Below the pieces are notes generated by a model. The model was given only the letters and a program-made list of their open reading frames with translations. It was not told the origin of the DNA and searched no databases. A DNA stretch of 64,000 nucleotides from Galbitalea sp036491035. Its GTDB lineage: Bacteria; Actinomycetota; Actinomycetes; Actinomycetales; Microbacteriaceae. The stretch is taken from positions 1 through 64,000 of the forward strand of contig DASXCU010000051.1 of assembly GCA_036491035.1 (NCBI GenBank), written 5' to 3'. Position numbers and translations under genes: made by a program. Numbering within the stretch: position 1 is the stretch's first letter; each line of letters opens with the position of its first letter. Shown here one piece after another: positions 1 to 7,714 of this stretch.

Positions 1-643
1 GGCTCGTGAAGTCAAGGTTCAGGTCGGCCAGAGTGTAGGAGCCGGACGCGTTCTTGAGCGCTCCGGCCGCCTGCGCGGAGACATCCGAGGTGTCGAGCTT
101 CAGGTCGCTGAGGACGGAGGCGAACTTGCTGCCGAGCAGCGAATCCAGGTCGACGGTCGCTGAGCCATCCGCTGCGGTTCCTACCTTGCCGACTCCGATG
201 CCACCGTCGTTGTTGACGGCGCCGCTCGCGGCGTAAGAACTGCCGTCGCTGGCTGCCTGCGCGTACTGGTTTGCGGCCCCGAGGTCGATCACCTTGCCCA
301 GGTTCAGCTGGATGCCGGCCGGCTGGTGGATGAGCGTCGCGCCCAGGGCGCTAACTCCGAGCGGATCGCGCGAGACCTGGGTGGACTGGGATCCGTTGTT
401 CTGCGCGGATGCGGCCTCGACCGCGGCCAGCTTGGCCAGGTTCATGCCACCTACGGTTCCGGCGAGGAACTGGCCGGAGCCGTAGGAGACGGCCGGGTTG
501 GCGGCCGATGCGGAGAGCGGAGCGGCGAGAGACAGTGCCGTTCCGAGAGTTCCGGCGACGGCCATGGCCAGGGCCTTGGTAAGAATTCTTCCTGTCGAGC
601 GCTGGATGTCTTCGCCAGTGGACGACGTGCTGTGGTTAAACAC
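1..643 (-). CDS. Choice-of-anchor G family-like exported protein, N-terminal part
   Basis: The reading frame runs from a GTG at 643 off the left edge of the window, giving about 214 residues of the N-terminus only. The start is supported by a GGAAGG ribosome site 8 bases upstream. Residues 20-48 form a signal peptide: a basic start, a hydrophobic stretch and an Ala-rich cleavage region (SASAAN). The mature start has AVSYGSGQFLAGTVGG and later NQYAQAASDGSSYAASGAV, which I recall as typical of choice-of-anchor G family proteins of Microbacteriaceae; these are large exported surface proteins of unknown role. The anchor region lies outside the window. A regulatory-looking direct-repeat array lies upstream. 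Family assignment is by recall, not by search. Confidence 0.7.
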   Translation of the reverse strand, partial: MFNHSTSSTGEDIQRSTGRILTKALAMAVAGTLGTALSLAAPLSASAANPAVSYGSGQFLAGTVGGMNLAKLAAVEAASAQNNGSQSTQVSRDPLGVSALGATLIHQPAGIQLNLGKVIDLGAANQYAQAASDGSSYAASGAVNNDGGIGVGKVGTAADGSATVDLDSLLGSKFASVLSDLKLDTSDVSAQAAGALKNASGSYTLADLNLDFTS

Positions 644-762
644 GGCGGGTACCTTCCTGATCCTTTGCGGACGAGGAAGCTAAGAAATGGTCGGCGCCGA
701 CCCCTCAATACAGAAAATTGAGCGAGCGACTTCAGCCTGATCCGAGCTTCGCTACGCCTTAT

Positions 763-850
763 TTGTGGTGCTTGTGGTTATTTCGTGTGGTTAGTACTTG
801 TGGTTATTGCCTGTGGTTAGTTCCGTGGTTACTCGCTTGGATGGTTATTC
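763..850. repeat. 13-bp spaced direct repeats of GTGGTTA
   Basis: GTGGTTA occurs at 774, 787, 800, 813 and 825 (spacings 13, 13, 13, 12), with near copies at 765 (GTGGTGC) and 841 (ATGGTTA). The array is about 120-200 bases upstream of the divergent exported-protein gene and about 190-270 bases before tRNA-Trp. Evenly phased short direct repeats are typical of cooperative regulator binding sites; the regulator is unknown. The rest of 644-1037 holds no gene that I can support. Confidence 0.6.
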
Positions 851-1037
851 CTTGCTTACCCAAAGAGACGGTGGACCCCGTCGGCTATGACGCAGCATCC
901 AGAAAACTTTTTTAGGCTGGTCTTTTCTTCCCGGATGTTCAACGCTTTTTTACCCGGGAAAGCATGCCGTACACTGATATCGGCAGTTGAAATCTGCCAA
1001 GCTTTTGCGTGCCCGGAAGCAGGTTCGTAGAGCGCAA

Positions 1038-1110
1038 AGGGCGGTGGCTCAATTGGTAGAGCAGCGGTCTCCAAAACCGCAGGTTGCAGGTTCAAGTCCT
1101 GTCCGCCCTG
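1038..1110 (+). tRNA. tRNA-Trp (anticodon CCA)
   Basis: A full cloverleaf can be folded: acceptor AGGGCGG (1038-1044) pairs with CCGCCCT (1103-1109), the D arm is GCTC/GAGC, the anticodon stem GCGGT/ACCGC flanks CTCCAAA with anticodon CCA, and the T arm is GCAGG-TTCAAGT-CCTGT. The discriminator base is G. The 3' CCA is not encoded, so it must be added after transcription. tRNA-Trp directly before secE-nusG is a conserved actinobacterial arrangement. Confidence 0.97.
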
Positions 1111-1171
1111 CATTGCTTGTAAAAGAGCAGAGCCTCTCTTTATGAGGGGTGAGTATTGAAAGGTTGTGAGT

Positions 1172-1450
1172 GTGGCACGCAAAGTGATCGACGAGCCCAG
1201 TGAGGACATCGTCGCGAACGCACGAAAGGAGCGCGCCGAACGGCGTAGCCCGTTCGCGCGTGTCTCACTGTTCATCCGGCAGGTGGTCATCGAGCTTCGC
1301 AAGGTCGTAACGCCGACCCGTCGTGAACTGTTCGGCTACACCGGCGTTGTTCTCGTTTTCGTGTGCGTCATGATGGCGCTCGTGTGGGGTCTCGACCAGG
1401 GCTTCGCATTTCTCGTGAACTGGCTCTTCGGCGCCCCCACCGCAACCTGA
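1172..1450 (+). CDS. secE: Preprotein translocase subunit SecE
   Basis: Small membrane subunit of the SecYEG protein-export channel. The protein is 92 residues from the GTG at 1172, or 94 from an in-frame GTG at 1166. I prefer 1172 because GAAAGG at 1158-1163 is 8 bases away, whereas it would be only 2 bases from 1166. The conserved amphipathic segment VVIELRKVVTPTRREL precedes a single membrane helix of about 25 residues, as in single-TM SecE proteins. It lies between tRNA-Trp and nusG, the classical order. A hairpin follows before nusG. Confidence 0.95.
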   Translation: MARKVIDEPSEDIVANARKERAERRSPFARVSLFIRQVVIELRKVVTPTRRELFGYTGVVLVFVCVMMALVWGLDQGFAFLVNWLFGAPTAT

Positions 1451-1472
1451 TCGTCTTTTCCACCCATGGTTT

Positions 1473-1503
1473 GATCCGCTGAACGCGGGCGGATCGTTTG
1501 TTA
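1473..1503 (+). terminator. secE-nusG intergenic hairpin, possible attenuator
   Basis: GATCCGC (1473-1479) can pair with GCGGATC (1489-1495) around a 9-base loop, followed by the T-rich GTTTGTT. Stem and T-tract are modest, so this may only partly reduce read-through into nusG, which has no obvious promoter of its own. Confidence 0.45.
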
Positions 1504-1557
1504 CCTCCGTCTATACCGGCCCGCTCGTGTGCGGGCTGAAACAGAAAGAAGAATTAA

Positions 1558-2715
1558 GTGTCTGAGTCTGACCGCCGGGACATCGAACTCGGTACGGCCG
1601 CTGAGCAGTCATCCGAAGAGGATGAGGCGCAGGAGGGGAACATCCTCGAACTCGAGGACGACTCGGAGAACCCGGCCGAGCAGGTGGCCCTCCACGTCGA
1701 GAACGAGGATGAGGACGACGACGACAAGAACGGTTCGTCGTCGGCCGAGCTCGCCGAACTCCTCGAGGCGCTGGACGCCGCAACCGACCCCGAGGCTGAC
1801 GCCCTGATCGATGAGGCCCTCGAGGTTCGCACGGTCGAAGACGCCGAGGCCGCCTACGAGGCGACCGAGGATGAGGAAGAAGTCGAGGAAGAGGTCGAGG
1901 CCGAAGAGGTCCCGGATGCGACTCCCTACGACGGTCCGGACCTCGGCGGCGACGAGGACGACAAGCTCAGCGAGTCCGCTGAGGAGGTCAAGGAACTGTC
2001 CGAGGCTGTTGGCACGGATGATGCATCCGACACCGACACCGGCACCGACACCGACGACTCAGACAGCAGCGAGTCCGATGGCGAGGGCGCACCGGAGGTC
2101 GACCCCTACGAGGAGTTCCGCACCGAGCTTCGCGCCAAGCCGGGTAAGTGGTACGTCATCCACTCCTACGCCGGCTTCGAGAAGCGCGTGAAGCAGAACA
2201 TCGAGAACCGTCGCGTGTCGATGGCCATGGAGGACTACGTCTTCCAGGTCGAGGTTCCGATGGAGGATGTCGTCGAGATCAAGAACGGACAGCGCAAGCT
2301 GGTCAACCGCGTTCGGATCCCCGGCTACGTGCTCGTCAACATGGACCTCAACGAAGACAGCTGGTCGGTCGTTCGTCACACCCCCGGTGTCACCGGCTTC
2401 GTCGGCAACTCGCACAACCCGACGCCGCTGCGATTCGAGGAGGCGTTCAACATGTTGAAGAGCCTCGTCCAGATCGTGGAGACTCCGGCATCCAAGACCG
2501 CGGGCGGCAAGGGCAAGACAGCCGCACGCATCATCCCGGCCGAGGTCGACTTCGAGGTCGGCGAGACCATCACGATCAAGGAGGGCTCGTTCGCGGGTCT
2601 TCCCGGTTCGATCAGCGAGATCAAGCCGGAGAGCGGCAAGCTCACGGTCCTCGTCTCGCTGTTCGAGCGCGAGACCCCGGTTGAACTCAGCTTCGAGCAG
2701 GTAACGAAGCTCTAG
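1558..2715 (+). CDS. nusG: Transcription termination/antitermination protein NusG
   Basis: Binds RNA polymerase and modulates elongation, Rho-dependent termination and coupling with ribosomes. The protein is 385 residues from GTG 1558, preceded by AGAAAGAAGAA. Residues about 197-300 are the NGN domain (KWYVIHSYAGFEKRVKQNIE), and residues about 331-385 the KOW domain (VGETITIKEGSFAGLPGSI). Residues 1-190 are an extremely acidic, low-complexity extension rich in Glu and Asp, roughly doubling the length relative to the E. coli protein of about 180 residues. Acidic extensions are known in actinobacterial NusG, but this one is long. It sits in the secE-nusG-rplK-rplA order. Confidence 0.97.
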   Translation: MSESDRRDIELGTAAEQSSEEDEAQEGNILELEDDSENPAEQVALHVENEDEDDDDKNGSSSAELAELLEALDAATDPEADALIDEALEVRTVEDAEAAYEATEDEEEVEEEVEAEEVPDATPYDGPDLGGDEDDKLSESAEEVKELSEAVGTDDASDTDTGTDTDDSDSSESDGEGAPEVDPYEEFRTELRAKPGKWYVIHSYAGFEKRVKQNIENRRVSMAMEDYVFQVEVPMEDVVEIKNGQRKLVNRVRIPGYVLVNMDLNEDSWSVVRHTPGVTGFVGNSHNPTPLRFEEAFNMLKSLVQIVETPASKTAGGKGKTAARIIPAEVDFEVGETITIKEGSFAGLPGSISEIKPESGKLTVLVSLFERETPVELSFEQVTKL

Positions 2716-2738
2716 CCCCGGTAAGCTATCGGGGTTTG
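2716..2738 (+). terminator. Hairpin after nusG
   Basis: CCCCG (2716-2720) and CGGGG (2730-2734) form a short stem followed by TTTGC, immediately behind the nusG stop codon. The remaining 90 bases to rplK hold no clear second promoter, so this is a weak or partial terminator, or an RNA end-stabilising element. Confidence 0.4.
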
Positions 2739-2827
2739 CAAAATCCACCGCATCCAGATCGGATGACGGGAGCGCGTTTCGACAATCTCTACGCGAGTCG
2801 AAGCGCACGAAATGAAAAGAGAAAAAA

Positions 2828-3259
2828 GTGGCAGCGAAAAAGAAGGTCACGGGTCTGATCAAGCTTCAGATCCAGGCCGGCGCCGCTAACCCAGCCCCGC
2901 CAATCGGCCCGGCGCTCGGTCAGCACGGCGTCAACATCATGGAGTTCTGCAAGGCGTACAACGCGGCGACCGAGTCGCAGCGCGGAAACGTCATCCCGGT
3001 TGAGATCACCGTCTACGAGGACCGTTCGTTCACGTTCATCCTCAAGACGCCGCCGGCCGCGGAGCTCATCAAGAAGGCAGCGGGCGTTGCGAAGGGGTCA
3101 TCGACTCCTCACACCGTCAAGGTCGCTCGCCTGACCAAGGACCAGGTCCGCGCGATCGCGGAGCAGAAGCAGGTCGACCTCAACGCCAACGACGTCGAGG
3201 CCGCAATGAAGATCATCGCGGGCACCGCTCGCTCCATGGGAATCACGGTGGACGCATAA
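2828..3259 (+). CDS. rplK: 50S ribosomal protein L11
   Basis: L11 binds 23S rRNA in the GTPase-associated centre. The 143-residue length is normal. The N-terminal motif LQIQAGAANPAPPIGPALGQHGVNIMEFCKAYN is the standard L11 proline-rich rRNA-binding start, and the C-terminal domain ends IIAGTARSMGITV. The GTG start at 2828 follows the purine run GAAAAGAGAAAAAA. The stop TAA overlaps the rplA ATG by one base, so the two genes are translationally coupled. Confidence 0.98.
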   Translation: MAAKKKVTGLIKLQIQAGAANPAPPIGPALGQHGVNIMEFCKAYNAATESQRGNVIPVEITVYEDRSFTFILKTPPAAELIKKAAGVAKGSSTPHTVKVARLTKDQVRAIAEQKQVDLNANDVEAAMKIIAGTARSMGITVDA

Positions 3260-3948
3260 TGCCTACGAAGTCAAAGGCCTACCGCGCCGCAGCGGAGAAG
3301 ATCGAGGAGGGCAAGTTCTACAGCCCGCTCGAGGCAGTCGGTGTCGCACGCGAGACCGGTTCCAAGAAGTTCGACTCGACCGTCGAGGTCGCCCTGAAAC
3401 TGGGTGTCGACCCGCGTAAGGCCGACCAGATGGTTCGTGGCACGGTCATCCTGCCCCACGGCACCGGCAAGACCGCTCGCGTCCTCGTGTTCGCGACCGG
3501 TGCGGCCGCGGAGGCTGCGATCGCGGCCGGCGCCGACGAGGTCGGCGGCGCCGAGCTGATCGAGAAGGTGGCTGGTGGTTACACCAACTTCGACTCCGCA
3601 GTCTCGACCCCTGAGCTCATGGGCCAAGTCGGTCGCCTCGGTAAGGTACTCGGCCCGCGTGGCCTGATGCCGAACCCGAAGACGGGAACCGTGACGACGG
3701 ATGTCGCCAAGGCGGTCTCCGACATCAAGGGCGGCAAGATCGAGTTCCGCGTCGACAAGCACTCCAACGTGCACTTCGTCGTCGGCAAGGCGGCGTTCAC
3801 CCAGGAGCAGCTCGGCGAGAACATCAAGGCTGCACTCGACGAGGTCGTTCGCGCGAAGCCGTCGAGCTCGAAGGGTCGCTACATCACCAAGGGCACCGTC
3901 TCGACCACCTTCGGTCCCGGCATCCCGCTCGATGTGAACGTGCTCTAA
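3259..3948 (+). CDS. rplA: 50S ribosomal protein L1
   Basis: L1 forms the L1 stalk and in many bacteria represses its own operon by binding the mRNA. The 229-residue length is typical. The signature GLMPNPKTGTVTTDV and the ending SKGRYITKGTVSTTFGPGIPLDV are characteristic. The start at 3259 shares a base with the rplK stop. A strong terminator follows at 3963, so the L11-L1 transcript ends here and does not continue to rplJ. Confidence 0.98.
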   Translation: MPTKSKAYRAAAEKIEEGKFYSPLEAVGVARETGSKKFDSTVEVALKLGVDPRKADQMVRGTVILPHGTGKTARVLVFATGAAAEAAIAAGADEVGGAELIEKVAGGYTNFDSAVSTPELMGQVGRLGKVLGPRGLMPNPKTGTVTTDVAKAVSDIKGGKIEFRVDKHSNVHFVVGKAAFTQEQLGENIKAALDEVVRAKPSSSKGRYITKGTVSTTFGPGIPLDVNVL

Positions 3949-3962
3949 CCACCGTTCTATCG

Positions 3963-3997
3963 AAAAGGGGTCGTCGCCACTGGCGCGGCCCCTTTTC
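3963..3997 (+). terminator. Rho-independent terminator after rplA
   Basis: AAAAGGGG (3963-3970) pairs with CCCCTTTT (3989-3996), with an inner TCGCCA/TGGCG stem, forming a long GC-rich hairpin ending in a T run. It closes the rplK-rplA transcript. Confidence 0.85.
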
Positions 3998-4014
3998 CGT
4001 CCCGGAGAATCCTG

Positions 4015-4563
4015 ATGACCGACGAGATCATTGACGGCGTCGCCGTTCGCATCGCCGCCCCGGCGGACGCGTCGACCCTGTCCGAGCTTGCCGCGGCGAC
4101 CTTCCCGCTGGCCTGTCCGCCCCACACGACCCCCGAGGCGATCGCGGACTTCATCAGCAGGAATTTCACGGTAACCCATTTCGAGGGTTACATCGCCGAC
4201 CCTCATCGGGAGCTGTTTCTGGCAGAGGAAAACGGCCAGGCGGTCGGCTACGCGATGCTGATCATGACGGAACCCACGGACGAGAATGTGGCGTCGTCGA
4301 TCAAGCACCACCCCTCGTGCGAACTGTCGAAGCTCTATGTGCGCCCGGGGTATCACGGCGGTGGCGTCTCGACCGCGCTCATCGATGCCGCAATCGAGTA
4401 CGCGCGGGCGGACCGCAGGGAGGGCATGTGGCTTGGCGTGAACGAGGAGAACGCCAGGGCGAACGCGTTCTACGAGAAGAGCGGATTCGCGAAGGTCGGC
4501 GTCAAGCAGTTCCACGTCGGCGGTCGGCTCGAGGACGACTTCGTGCGCGAGCTGAAGCTCTAG
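4015..4563 (+). CDS. GNAT family N-acetyltransferase
   Basis: The 182-residue protein has the GNAT acetyl-CoA-binding core: beta4 ELSKLYVRPGYHGGGVSTALIDAAIEYAR (residues about 102-130) resembling the V-x-x-x-x-R/Q-x-x-G-x-G/A loop, then the NARANAFYEKSGFAKVG signature (about 145-162). The substrate is not predictable; free amines, aminoglycosides and protein N-termini are all possible. The ATG at 4015 has GGAG 7 bases upstream. It starts 18 bases behind the rplA terminator and is probably a separate transcript. Confidence 0.85.
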   Translation: MTDEIIDGVAVRIAAPADASTLSELAAATFPLACPPHTTPEAIADFISRNFTVTHFEGYIADPHRELFLAEENGQAVGYAMLIMTEPTDENVASSIKHHPSCELSKLYVRPGYHGGGVSTALIDAAIEYARADRREGMWLGVNEENARANAFYEKSGFAKVGVKQFHVGGRLEDDFVRELKL

Positions 4564-4602
4564 TTACCGCTCAAACCAGACAGCCTGTTCTACGATGACA
4601 CC

Positions 4603-5292
4603 GTGAACAGCACCGGATACAGGTACACGATCGCCGTCGTTCGAGTGCTGTTCGCGGCCCTCGGGATCGCAGCCATCGTCGCCCAACTCATTCGCAGTGT
4701 CGGCAACTGGCAGGCCACGGGTCTGAACGTCGGTTTTGGCGTCACCAACTTCTTCAGCTTCTTCACTATCGACGCGAACGTGGGAGCGATCGTCGTCCTC
4801 CTGATCGGTGCCGCGCTCGTCTTCGCCCGCAGGAATGACCCGCGCTGGTACACGGTGTTCCGAGCGATCGTCGTGACTTACATGGCGGTGACGGGGATCG
4901 TCTATAACCTGCTGCTCCGCGGGGTCGAACTTCCGCAGGGCACAACCGTCGAGTGGTCGAACGAGGTGCTGCACGTCGTTGCCTGCGCCTACATCGTGCT
5001 CGACTGGTTCATTGCCCCCGGCAGGGTTCCGCTCGCGTGGAAGTCGCTCCGCGCGATCGTGGTGTTCCCGATTATCTGGATCATCTACACGATGGTGCGA
5101 GCGCCCCTGACGACGGAACTGAACTACGGCGGCAAGGCCTTCTACCCGTACCCGTTCCTCGACCCGGGACTTGCACACGAGGGCTGGTTCTCGGTCGTGT
5201 TCTACATGATCCTGATCACCGGGGTCATCCTCGGTGCGGGTGCGGGTGTGATCTGGGTTTCCCGGCGCTGGAAGGGCACCCTCTCCGCGTAA
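4603..5292 (+). CDS. Pr6Pr family membrane protein
   Basis: A 229-residue polytopic membrane protein with about six hydrophobic segments. Features such as TNFFSFFTIDANVGAIVVLL, the pattern EVLHVVACAYIVLDWFIAP, and YPYPFLDPG match what I recall as Pr6Pr/FAR-17A-like integral membrane proteins of actinobacteria; the function is unknown. The GTG start at 4603 lacks a Shine-Dalgarno sequence but is preceded by TACGAT at 4591-4596 and a 6-base gap, consistent with leaderless translation. Confidence 0.7.
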   Translation: MNSTGYRYTIAVVRVLFAALGIAAIVAQLIRSVGNWQATGLNVGFGVTNFFSFFTIDANVGAIVVLLIGAALVFARRNDPRWYTVFRAIVVTYMAVTGIVYNLLLRGVELPQGTTVEWSNEVLHVVACAYIVLDWFIAPGRVPLAWKSLRAIVVFPIIWIIYTMVRAPLTTELNYGGKAFYPYPFLDPGLAHEGWFSVVFYMILITGVILGAGAGVIWVSRRWKGTLSA

Positions 5293-5306
5293 GTGAGAAT
5301 GGGTGC

Positions 5307-6005
5307 ATGACCAAGCGCAGCGCAGTAGAGATCGCTGCCGCCTTGGCCGGTGCCGTGCTGGTGGCGGCCGCGCTCGTCCTCATCTGGGTCTCGCGGGTGC
5401 AGTTCGGTGGGACGGATGTCTACGTCAGTGAACTCGGCGGCACGGGCGCTCCCACTGCCCGCCAGTTCGAGGTCGCCCTGCTGTTCGTAGTGGCAGGCGG
5501 GTCGCTCGTTGCGTTCGCGGGTCGGGACGTTCGCTCCCGCATCCCGATCCTCGCGATCTGGGCGCCGGCCGTCTCGATCTGGATCTCGTGCGGGTTCTTC
5601 CTCGTCGCCTCCCAGGTGACCTGTCGAGCCGGATGCCCGCTGCCAACCCTGGCCCCGTTCGACTGGCAGGACCTGACCCACATCACGTGTGCCGTCATCG
5701 CGTTCGTCGCCGCGTGTCTGGCCATGCTGCAGACCGCATTCGCGGTCGACCACCGCCACCTGGCGCGATTCTCGCTCACGGTCGCGATCGCGGTCGGCGT
5801 GATCTCAGGCCTCGGCGGCATCCTCTCACTTGCCCAGTTCGACACTGAGCTCGGCGGATACTCCGAGTTCACGGCAACGACGCTGGCGATCGCGTGGGTG
5901 GTTGTCTACGGCGTCGCGATCGCGATCGATCGCATTCGCGAGGAACGCGGTCAGCGTGGCGCCATCAGCTCGAGCAGCCGATTGGCGAGCCCAACCAGCA
6001 TGTAG
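5307..6005 (+). CDS. DUF998-like membrane protein
   Basis: The ATG at 5307 gives 232 residues; the longer upstream extension in this frame is a shadow of the preceding gene. There are about six transmembrane segments. Two cysteines in the loop QVTCRAGCPLP and the following HITCAVIAF are notable and may form a disulfide outside the cell. The overall layout resembles DUF998 membrane proteins; the function is unknown. GAGAAT followed by 6 bases lies before the ATG, a possible leaderless start. The last 55 bases overlap the 3' end of the convergent YqaJ-like gene. Confidence 0.65.
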   Translation: MTKRSAVEIAAALAGAVLVAAALVLIWVSRVQFGGTDVYVSELGGTGAPTARQFEVALLFVVAGGSLVAFAGRDVRSRIPILAIWAPAVSIWISCGFFLVASQVTCRAGCPLPTLAPFDWQDLTHITCAVIAFVAACLAMLQTAFAVDHRHLARFSLTVAIAVGVISGLGGILSLAQFDTELGGYSEFTATTLAIAWVVVYGVAIAIDRIREERGQRGAISSSSRLASPTSM

Positions 6006-6571
6006 ATCTCGTTCTCGTCCCGATCGACCCAGCGCACCTGAGGCTGATCGTGGACGGGGACAAAGTCGCGATGCTGCTCCCAGACGACGAGCGTGCGCTC
6101 GGCTCCGAGCACGTATTGCTGCCACCACACCTGACGGAGGTATGAGCGCGGGATACTCCGCCACGAGTGCGAGGTCGTTTTGATTTCGCACAGCACGACG
6201 GTCGATCCAGCCGCGCGCACCCCATCCGGTGTCGCCAGATGCAGTGGCTGGCCGTGAGCGTGGTACAGGTCCGAGCTGGGGGAGATGCCGTGGGTGGCCA
6301 GAACCCAGCGGGCTATCTCGGGTTCCCGCGTGCGACCGTGGTCGGTGAATGCGTTGCCGCCGAATCCGGTTCCGCTGATCTTTTCGAGCGCGACGGCCTG
6401 GAGCGCGCGCGCACTCGAGAGCCGGGCGACGTCCGTTGCGGTCACTCCGCGGCTGCGTGCCCGGAGCCAGGGGATGCGGTCCTGCGAGTTCGCGACAATC
6501 CGGGTGCGGTGATCGGGCGCGGGCTCTTCCCAGAGGTCGAGTGTCGGATGCGCCAGTGTCACGTCAGCCAT
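5951..6571 (-). CDS. YqaJ-type recombinase/exonuclease domain protein
   Basis: From ATG 6571 the protein is 206 residues; an in-frame GTG at 6586 would add 5. It shows the YqaJ/lambda-exonuclease fold motifs in order: GVTATD, GRTREPEIARW, TPDGVRAAGSTVVLCEIKTT (the D...E-x-K catalytic set), and QVWWQQYVLGAERTLVVWEQH. Family members resect double-stranded DNA ends in phage-type recombination, but chromosomal actinobacterial copies without phage neighbours are common and their role is unclear. No annealing protein partner is present. It converges on, and overlaps by 55 bases, the DUF998-like gene. Confidence 0.75.
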   Translation of the reverse strand: MADVTLAHPTLDLWEEPAPDHRTRIVANSQDRIPWLRARSRGVTATDVARLSSARALQAVALEKISGTGFGGNAFTDHGRTREPEIARWVLATHGISPSSDLYHAHGQPLHLATPDGVRAAGSTVVLCEIKTTSHSWRSIPRSYLRQVWWQQYVLGAERTLVVWEQHRDFVPVHDQPQVRWVDRDENEIYMLVGLANRLLELMAPR

Positions 6572-6758
6572 TCTCGCAAGGTCCACGGACTTCGGGAGCG
6601 CAACTCACCCTCGCACTGGGGGTCTGTCCCCCTATTGACCGACACGATTTGTACCCCGAAACTGGGAACCGGAAAGAAACTCCAGAAATGGAGACCCGGA
6701 GAAGAAACCCGTTTTCCGGATTTGCGGCGGAACCCGAACATTCCGCCGTGGGGGAATC

Positions 6759-6863
6759 ATGTTTATCGTCGTTATCGTCGGCGGGCTGGGATGCCTGATC
6801 GGCTCGATCGCACTCGTCGTCATGTCCGGCAGCCACCAGAAGGCGCCGAACCACAACCGCTGA
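6759..6863 (+). CDS. Small single-pass membrane protein (34 aa)
   Basis: A short frame from ATG 6759 to TGA 6863 encodes 34 residues. Residues 2-22 are a hydrophobic helix (FIVVIVGGLGCLIGSIALVV), followed by a short hydrophilic His/Lys/Asn tail. The run GTGGGGGA lies about 5 bases upstream and could act as ribosome site. It lies between the YqaJ-like gene and the two-component system. There is no family I recognise; length, helix and ribosome site are the only evidence. Confidence 0.45.
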   Translation: MFIVVIVGGLGCLIGSIALVVMSGSHQKAPNHNR

Positions 6864-6937
6864 CGCCGACTGGCGGCAGCGCGCGGGTGGCCTTGCACCT
6901 CACAGCGCGCTCATAGACAGTTCCTAATACTGGAGAT

Positions 6938-7714
6938 ATGAGCTCACCTTCTGGCACATTTCCCGCCGAGTCCCGTCACGTCGCATCCACCACGTCAGCG
7001 CCGCGTCTGCGACGCCCGGACGGTAGCCCGATTCGTGCCGTCGTCGTCGACGACGAGGACTCGCTAACCGACCTCCTCTCGATGGCACTCCGCTACGAGG
7101 GCTGGGATGTGCGACTGGCGCCGGATGGCCAGAAGGCGCTCAGCGTCGTCCGCGAATTCCGACCGGACATCATCGTGCTCGACATCATGCTCCCCGACAT
7201 CGACGGCCTCCACGTGCTTCAGCGTCTTCGCGCCGACGGCAACCAGACGCCCATCCTGTTCCTGACCGCGAAGGACTCCGTAGATGACCGCATCGCCGGC
7301 CTCACCGTCGGCGGCGACGACTACGTCACCAAGCCGTTCAGCCTCGAAGAGTTGGTCGCTCGCCTCCGTGGCCTGATCCGACGCTCCGGCATGACCGTGG
7401 ATGACTCCGCCGACTCGCACATCGAAGTCGGCGACCTCGAGCTCGACGAGGACAGCTACGAGGTTCGCCGTGACGGCGAGCTCATCGATCTCACCGCCAC
7501 CGAGTTCGAGCTGCTCCGCTACCTCATGCGCAACGCACGGCGCGTGGTCAGCAAGATGCAGATCCTCGACCGGGTGTGGGACTACGACTTCGGCGGCAAG
7601 TCGAGCGTCGTCGAGATCTACATTTCCTATTTGCGCAAGAAGATCGACGCCGGACGCACGCCCATGATCCACACCGTTCGCGGCGTCGGGTACATCCTGA
7701 AACCAACGCGATGA
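6938..7714 (+). CDS. OmpR/PhoB-family response regulator
   Basis: The 258-residue protein has a receiver domain at about residues 33-148 with the acidic pair VVVDDED, phosphoacceptor D82 in IIVLDIMLPD, and the conserved Lys in DDYVTKPFS. A winged-helix DNA-binding domain follows at about 160-257 (DLTATEFELLRYLMRNARRVVSKMQIL, then VVEIYISYLRKKID and HTVRGVGYILK). A 30-residue Ser/Pro-rich extension precedes the receiver. The stop overlaps the kinase ATG (ATGA). GGAG lies only 2 bases from the ATG and TAATAC ends 7 bases upstream, so leaderless translation is possible. It most resembles MprA/TcrA-type regulators; the signal is unknown. Confidence 0.92.
   Translation: MSSPSGTFPAESRHVASTTSAPRLRRPDGSPIRAVVVDDEDSLTDLLSMALRYEGWDVRLAPDGQKALSVVREFRPDIIVLDIMLPDIDGLHVLQRLRADGNQTPILFLTAKDSVDDRIAGLTVGGDDYVTKPFSLEELVARLRGLIRRSGMTVDDSADSHIEVGDLELDEDSYEVRRDGELIDLTATEFELLRYLMRNARRVVSKMQILDRVWDYDFGGKSSVVEIYISYLRKKIDAGRTPMIHTVRGVGYILKPTR

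Noticed and set aside
326..721. Open frames on the + strand over the first 720 bases
   Set aside because: They lie opposite the signal-peptide-bearing minus-strand frame and show no domain or ribosome site.
763..850. Possible DnaA boxes
   Set aside because: TTGTGGTTA differs from TTGTGGATAA-type boxes at key positions, and no origin genes are near.
2059..2862. 267-residue minus-strand frame over nusG
   Set aside because: A shadow of the GAG/GAC-rich coding strand; nusG is unmistakable on the other strand.
5951..6586. Prophage remnant around the YqaJ-like gene
   Set aside because: No integrase, capsid, annealing protein or attachment repeat nearby.
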